This document shows, piece after piece, positions 61,400-64,000 of a stretch of DNA of 64,000 nucleotides. Both the position numbers and the translations under genes were made by a program. The notes beneath the pieces are model-generated. The model had not been told where the DNA came from, made no database searches, and was given only the letters and a program-made list of their open reading frames with translations. How positions within the stretch are numbered: position 1 is the stretch's first letter; every line of letters begins with the position of its first letter. Source of the DNA: Bradyrhizobium algeriense (GTDB lineage Bacteria; Pseudomonadota; Alphaproteobacteria; Rhizobiales; Xanthobacteraceae); assembly GCF_036924595.1 (NCBI RefSeq), contig NZ_JAZHRV010000001.1:2914001-2978000 (forward strand), in the 5' to 3' direction.

Positions 61400-61474
61400 T
61401 TGATTGCGCGACATCCCGACCTCGATCGCTGCCACCACACGCCTCCGGAGGTTGAGAGAGTAAGGCTTGCCCAT
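61382..61474 (-). mobile_element. Remnant of an IS630-like transposase N terminus
   Basis: On the minus strand from 61474 the frame reads MGKPYSLNLRRRVVAAIEVG then MSRNQLSKEHR, the usual start of IS630-family transposases (MGKPYSLDLRRRVVAAIEGGMSRNQAAK). It covers only about 30 codons and then runs into the 3' end of the helicase gene on the opposite strand. No inverted repeats were identified. Confidence 0.75.
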
Positions 61475-61537
61475 CCATGCTGGCCTCCTGCTCAGTCAGC
61501 ATGGTCCCAAATAGATTCAACCTAGCTCCATCCCGCT

Positions 61538-63115
61538 TCAGTTCTCGCGGCCTTCTCGCGCGCTGTGGCGAAGGACAGCCTCCGGTAGCGCGTGGGCCAC
61601 GGCGGCGGCGATCGGGGGATCGGTGCCGATCTCGCGGCCGCGGCCGCGGATCAGCCGTTCATAGGATGCGATCAGGGTGGTGTAGGGGTTGACCCAGATC
61701 CAGCCGTCGCGCGTGAACACCTGTATGTCGAAGTGGAGATGGTACGAGGTGCCGTTCGGGAAATCGAGATAGTTGGAGACCACGCCGATCTTTTCGCCCT
61801 CGGCGACCCGGCGCCCGTTGAGAATGCCGTCCGCATCCATGGCTGACGGGTTCATGTGCATGTAGCGGAAACGGATGTGCTCGTTGCGGGTGTTGATCTG
61901 CAGCGTCGCCGCCTGCTGCTTCAGTGAGCGGATCACGATGCCGTCGCGGACGGCCACGACGGCCTGCTTCCTCGGATGGCAACTGCTTTCGCTGTTGCTG
62001 TTCGGCGGGCAGGGCGCGGGACGGATGTCCTGGCCCTGATGCCCGAAGCCGGCGGCGCATTGCCCGACCTGGAAGCTGCGGGATTCGCAAAAATTGTCCC
62101 GCCACGGATAGACGCCGCGGCCCCCCTCGGACTTTTTGCTGCCGAAGGATTGCGAGCGGACGGCGGTCGGGGTTTTCGCGAGCGGAAAACGGATTTGCGA
62201 ATAGGCGGCGAAATCGGCGCGTCCGCCGCGCCGACGCACGCTGCTACGGGCGATGATGTCGCCGCCCGGGTAATAGGTGAAGTCGGGCGAAACCGCCGTC
62301 GGCCGTTCAACGATATCGGACGAAATGTCGTGGCGTGGCTGCGCCGGTTGTCCGCCCGCGATGCGCAAGGCTTTCAGAAAACGCTCGGCAATGGGATAGG
62401 CCTCGCGGCAGGCCAGCCGACGCGCCCGCGGCGTTGAATCGAGACACTGGATCGACACCACATAGGGCACGCCAAAGCGCGTGAAGGCGTAGCGCACATA
62501 GCCTTCACGGATGAAGCGGCGCATGTCGGGGAACTGCGACGCCAGCGCCTTGACCGGCTCGCCCTTGCCGCCGCGCGGATCGGCGAGGTCGTAGACGAGG
62601 ATCGAGCCGGTAATCTGCACTTCGACCGGCCTGGCGAAGATTCGCGACGGCAGACCGCCGCCTGCGCCAGGCTGCAGCGAAAACACCGCGTCGTAGCCGG
62701 AAGGGCCGGCGTGGAACAGGTCGGCGGGGCGGAAATCGGCCTGGTAGCGCGACAGCGGCAGCTGTGTGCCGTTGGCCTCGCCTTCGAGATAGCCTGCGGT
62801 ATCGAACGGCAACAGCACCGGCACCGGACTGCGTCCAATCCCGGCGAACAGGCTTGCGTTGATGGCGTTCAGTTGCACCAGCGCGGGCGTCGAGCGCGGA
62901 TCCCATGCCGGCACGCGCCGCTGGCCGGCGAACGTAAATCGGGAAGCGATCGCCGGTTGGGTGGCGATCTCGGTGCGGAGCCGATCGAGAACCGCGCGCC
63001 ATTCGACGCGGACGGCCGTGATCGACGGCGTCCGGAACTCGGCGGCGGCTGCGGTGAGCCCGGCCGGGAGCAAACAAAGGGCTGCCAGCCAACGCCTGAG
63101 CAAGCGGACAGCCAT
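61538..63115 (-). CDS. Secreted M23-family (LytM) metallopeptidase-like protein
   Basis: 525 residues. Signal peptide MAVRLLRRWLAALCLLPAGLTAAAA. The C-terminal third holds the M23 zinc site: GFGHQGQDIRP (His, Asp) and SYHLHFDIQVF (HxH). The N-terminal 300 residues are a domain with four Cys around TPRARRLACREAYP and NFCESRSFQVGQCAAGFG that I cannot assign. The protein probably cleaves peptidoglycan cross-links or acts as a cell-wall amidase activator. ATG 63115 is taken as the start; a TTG three codons earlier is also open. Confidence 0.88.
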   Translation of the reverse strand: MAVRLLRRWLAALCLLPAGLTAAAAEFRTPSITAVRVEWRAVLDRLRTEIATQPAIASRFTFAGQRRVPAWDPRSTPALVQLNAINASLFAGIGRSPVPVLLPFDTAGYLEGEANGTQLPLSRYQADFRPADLFHAGPSGYDAVFSLQPGAGGGLPSRIFARPVEVQITGSILVYDLADPRGGKGEPVKALASQFPDMRRFIREGYVRYAFTRFGVPYVVSIQCLDSTPRARRLACREAYPIAERFLKALRIAGGQPAQPRHDISSDIVERPTAVSPDFTYYPGGDIIARSSVRRRGGRADFAAYSQIRFPLAKTPTAVRSQSFGSKKSEGGRGVYPWRDNFCESRSFQVGQCAAGFGHQGQDIRPAPCPPNSNSESSCHPRKQAVVAVRDGIVIRSLKQQAATLQINTRNEHIRFRYMHMNPSAMDADGILNGRRVAEGEKIGVVSNYLDFPNGTSYHLHFDIQVFTRDGWIWVNPYTTLIASYERLIRGRGREIGTDPPIAAAVAHALPEAVLRHSAREGREN

Positions 63116-63166
63116 CGTATTCAATGCATCGCCCCCCGGCGTGCCCCTTACTTCCAGTGCGCGGTA

Positions 63167-63733
63167 TTAATCCTTCGCGCGCTCGACGTAAGAGCCATCC
63201 TCGGTCATGACCACGATCCGCGTTCCCGTTCCAATGTGCGGCGGCACTGCGGTGCGAACGCCGTTGGAGAGGATAGCAGGTTTGTAGGAGGAAGACGCGG
63301 TCTGACCCTTGGTGACCGGCTCGGTTTCCACGACTTCCAGCGTCGCGCGCTGCGGGAGCTGGATCGCGACCGGATTCATGTCGTGGAGCGACAGCTTCAC
63401 GGTCATGTTCTCCTGCAGATAGGGCGCGGACGAACCGACGATTTCCTTGGAAACCTGGACCTGGTCGTAAGTCTCGGCATTCATGAAATGGAAGCCGTCG
63501 GCATCTTCGTACAGATAATTGAAATTGTGATCCTCGACGGTCGCCTTCTCGACCTGGTCGGTGGTCTTGTAGCGTTCCGAAATCTTCACGCCGTCGCCAA
63601 TGCGGCGCATTTCGATCTGGCTGACCGGAGTTCCCTTGCCGGGATGGATGTTTTCGGCGGTGAGGACGACGTAAAGCCGGCCGTCCTGCTCGATGATGTT
63701 GCCCTTGCGAATAGAACTGGCGATGACTTTCAA
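63167..63733 (-). CDS. efp: Elongation factor P
   Basis: Rescues ribosomes stalled at polyproline. Exactly 188 residues if TTG 63733 is the start ([20 protein letters not shown]), with AGGA eight bases upstream; the frame is open for 49 more codons without any conserved residue. The three OB-like domains are complete: [10 protein letters not shown] (Lys33, the modified position in EF-P), [27 protein letters not shown], and [19 protein letters not shown] at the C terminus. No epmA or epmB gene is visible within the window. Confidence 0.96.
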   Translation of the reverse strand: MKVIASSIRKGNIIEQDGRLYVVLTAENIHPGKGTPVSQIEMRRIGDGVKISERYKTTDQVEKATVEDHNFNYLYEDADGFHFMNAETYDQVQVSKEIVGSSAPYLQENMTVKLSLHDMNPVAIQLPQRATLEVVETEPVTKGQTASSSYKPAILSNGVRTAVPPHIGTGTRIVVMTEDGSYVERAKD

Positions 63734-64000
63734 AGCTGTTTTCCTGAATTTCTGGCCTTCGGCGAATCCGGACATGGGCGTCCGTGGGGCCGATCGGGCG
63801 GTTTCGGGCTGCAACATACTGATTTTGCCCGTCGATGCCAGCCGTTTTACTACCGTTCCGGTGCCCGCCGGAGGCTGCAAGCGGCCCGGTTTCGCCGGGT
63901 TTACGGCTGGCCTGATCGCGCCGTTTGAGGGCCTTCGCGTTGTGGTCGGCGCTCTCTGGAGAGGTGAAGGTCTCTTCCGTCAAGGGCTTGAATTTTCGGT
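63734..64000. other. Region upstream of efp to the window edge
   Basis: 267 bases without a confident gene. Minus-strand frames are open here (one starts [22 protein letters not shown] and continues antisense to efp) but show no family resemblance. The efp promoter should lie in this segment. Confidence 0.4.

Noticed and set aside
56155-61474. Complete composite transposon
   Set aside because: The two transposase remnants belong to different families (IS5-like and IS630-like), both are short fragments and no matching terminal repeats were seen.
62505-63983. 492-codon minus-strand ORF starting MTEETFTSP
   Set aside because: It runs out of frame through efp and the M23 gene; only the first 30 codons lie outside known genes and they match nothing I recognise.
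1-64000. CRISPR array or prophage
   Set aside because: No regularly spaced short repeats and no phage structural or integrase genes were found.

Overview
The window is a piece of a GC-rich alphaproteobacterial chromosome, most likely Bradyrhizobium or a close relative. This rests on the suf gene order, class I PHA synthase, Omp25/Omp31-type porin-like proteins with the RPYTKAP linker, a short type-2 ArgC, and several intergenic repeat families that I recognise from Bradyrhizobium/Rhodopseudomonas genomes. These are assignments from reading the sequence; no database search was run. No rRNA, tRNA or CRISPR array was recognised.

Layout. 1-5.8 kb: Fe-S cluster assembly operon sufB(partial)-C-D-S, a DUF59 gene, a VOC protein and an A-type carrier. 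5.8-11 kb: TfoX-like protein, GGDEF cyclase and DEAD-box RNA helicase (both minus strand), secreted caspase-like protein. 10.9-17.4 kb: an accessory-looking stretch with dispersed repeats, an O-antigen ligase-like protein, small secreted or membrane proteins and an LTA-synthase-like sulfatase-fold membrane protein. 17.9-25.5 kb: a second leuC-leuD-leuB set in one tight operon with a nitrate/sulfonate/taurine-type ABC transporter whose binding-protein gene has an in-frame TAG, then a flavin hydroxylase. 25.5-31.7 kb: two paralogous outer-membrane proteins with near-identical terminators, an SDR, small proteins and parE. 31.8-35.6 kb: a PEGA-like lipoprotein, DedA, two related MBL-fold exported hydrolases and a 3' fragment of dedA. 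35.9-39.4 kb: paiB and two different argC types, then a methyltransferase. 39.5-47.2 kb: MAPEG protein, phaC, lipoprotein, AlaC-type aminotransferase, hom, glpX and a haloacid dehalogenase-like protein. 47.3-56.1 kb: RelE/ParE-type toxin-antitoxin pair, soluble chemoreceptor-like protein, recJ, SDR, LysR/azoreductase pair, lytic transglycosylase, MarR/AhpD pair. 56.1-61.5 kb: a small island with transposase remnants, a secreted C13 (legumain-like) protease homologue, a second 3' end of the ahpD-like gene, and a nuclease-helicase pair resembling the Hachiman/AbpAB type of anti-phage defence. 61.5-64 kb: M23 peptidase and efp.

Two things stand out. First, the pair at 57.4-61.4 kb: a 263-residue protein with a D...ExK nuclease-like core followed by a 1058-residue Ski2-like helicase, in sequence that looks less GC-rich than its surroundings and is bounded by transposase scars. 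Second, a repeated architecture: in three places a single gene (MBL hydrolase, C13 protease, type-1 argC) sits next to a truncated copy of its neighbour's end (dedA 3' end, ahpD 3' end, methyltransferase 5' end). Most base differences in the two longer fragments are synonymous, which fits insertion by recombination with divergent alleles rather than decay of tandem duplicates.
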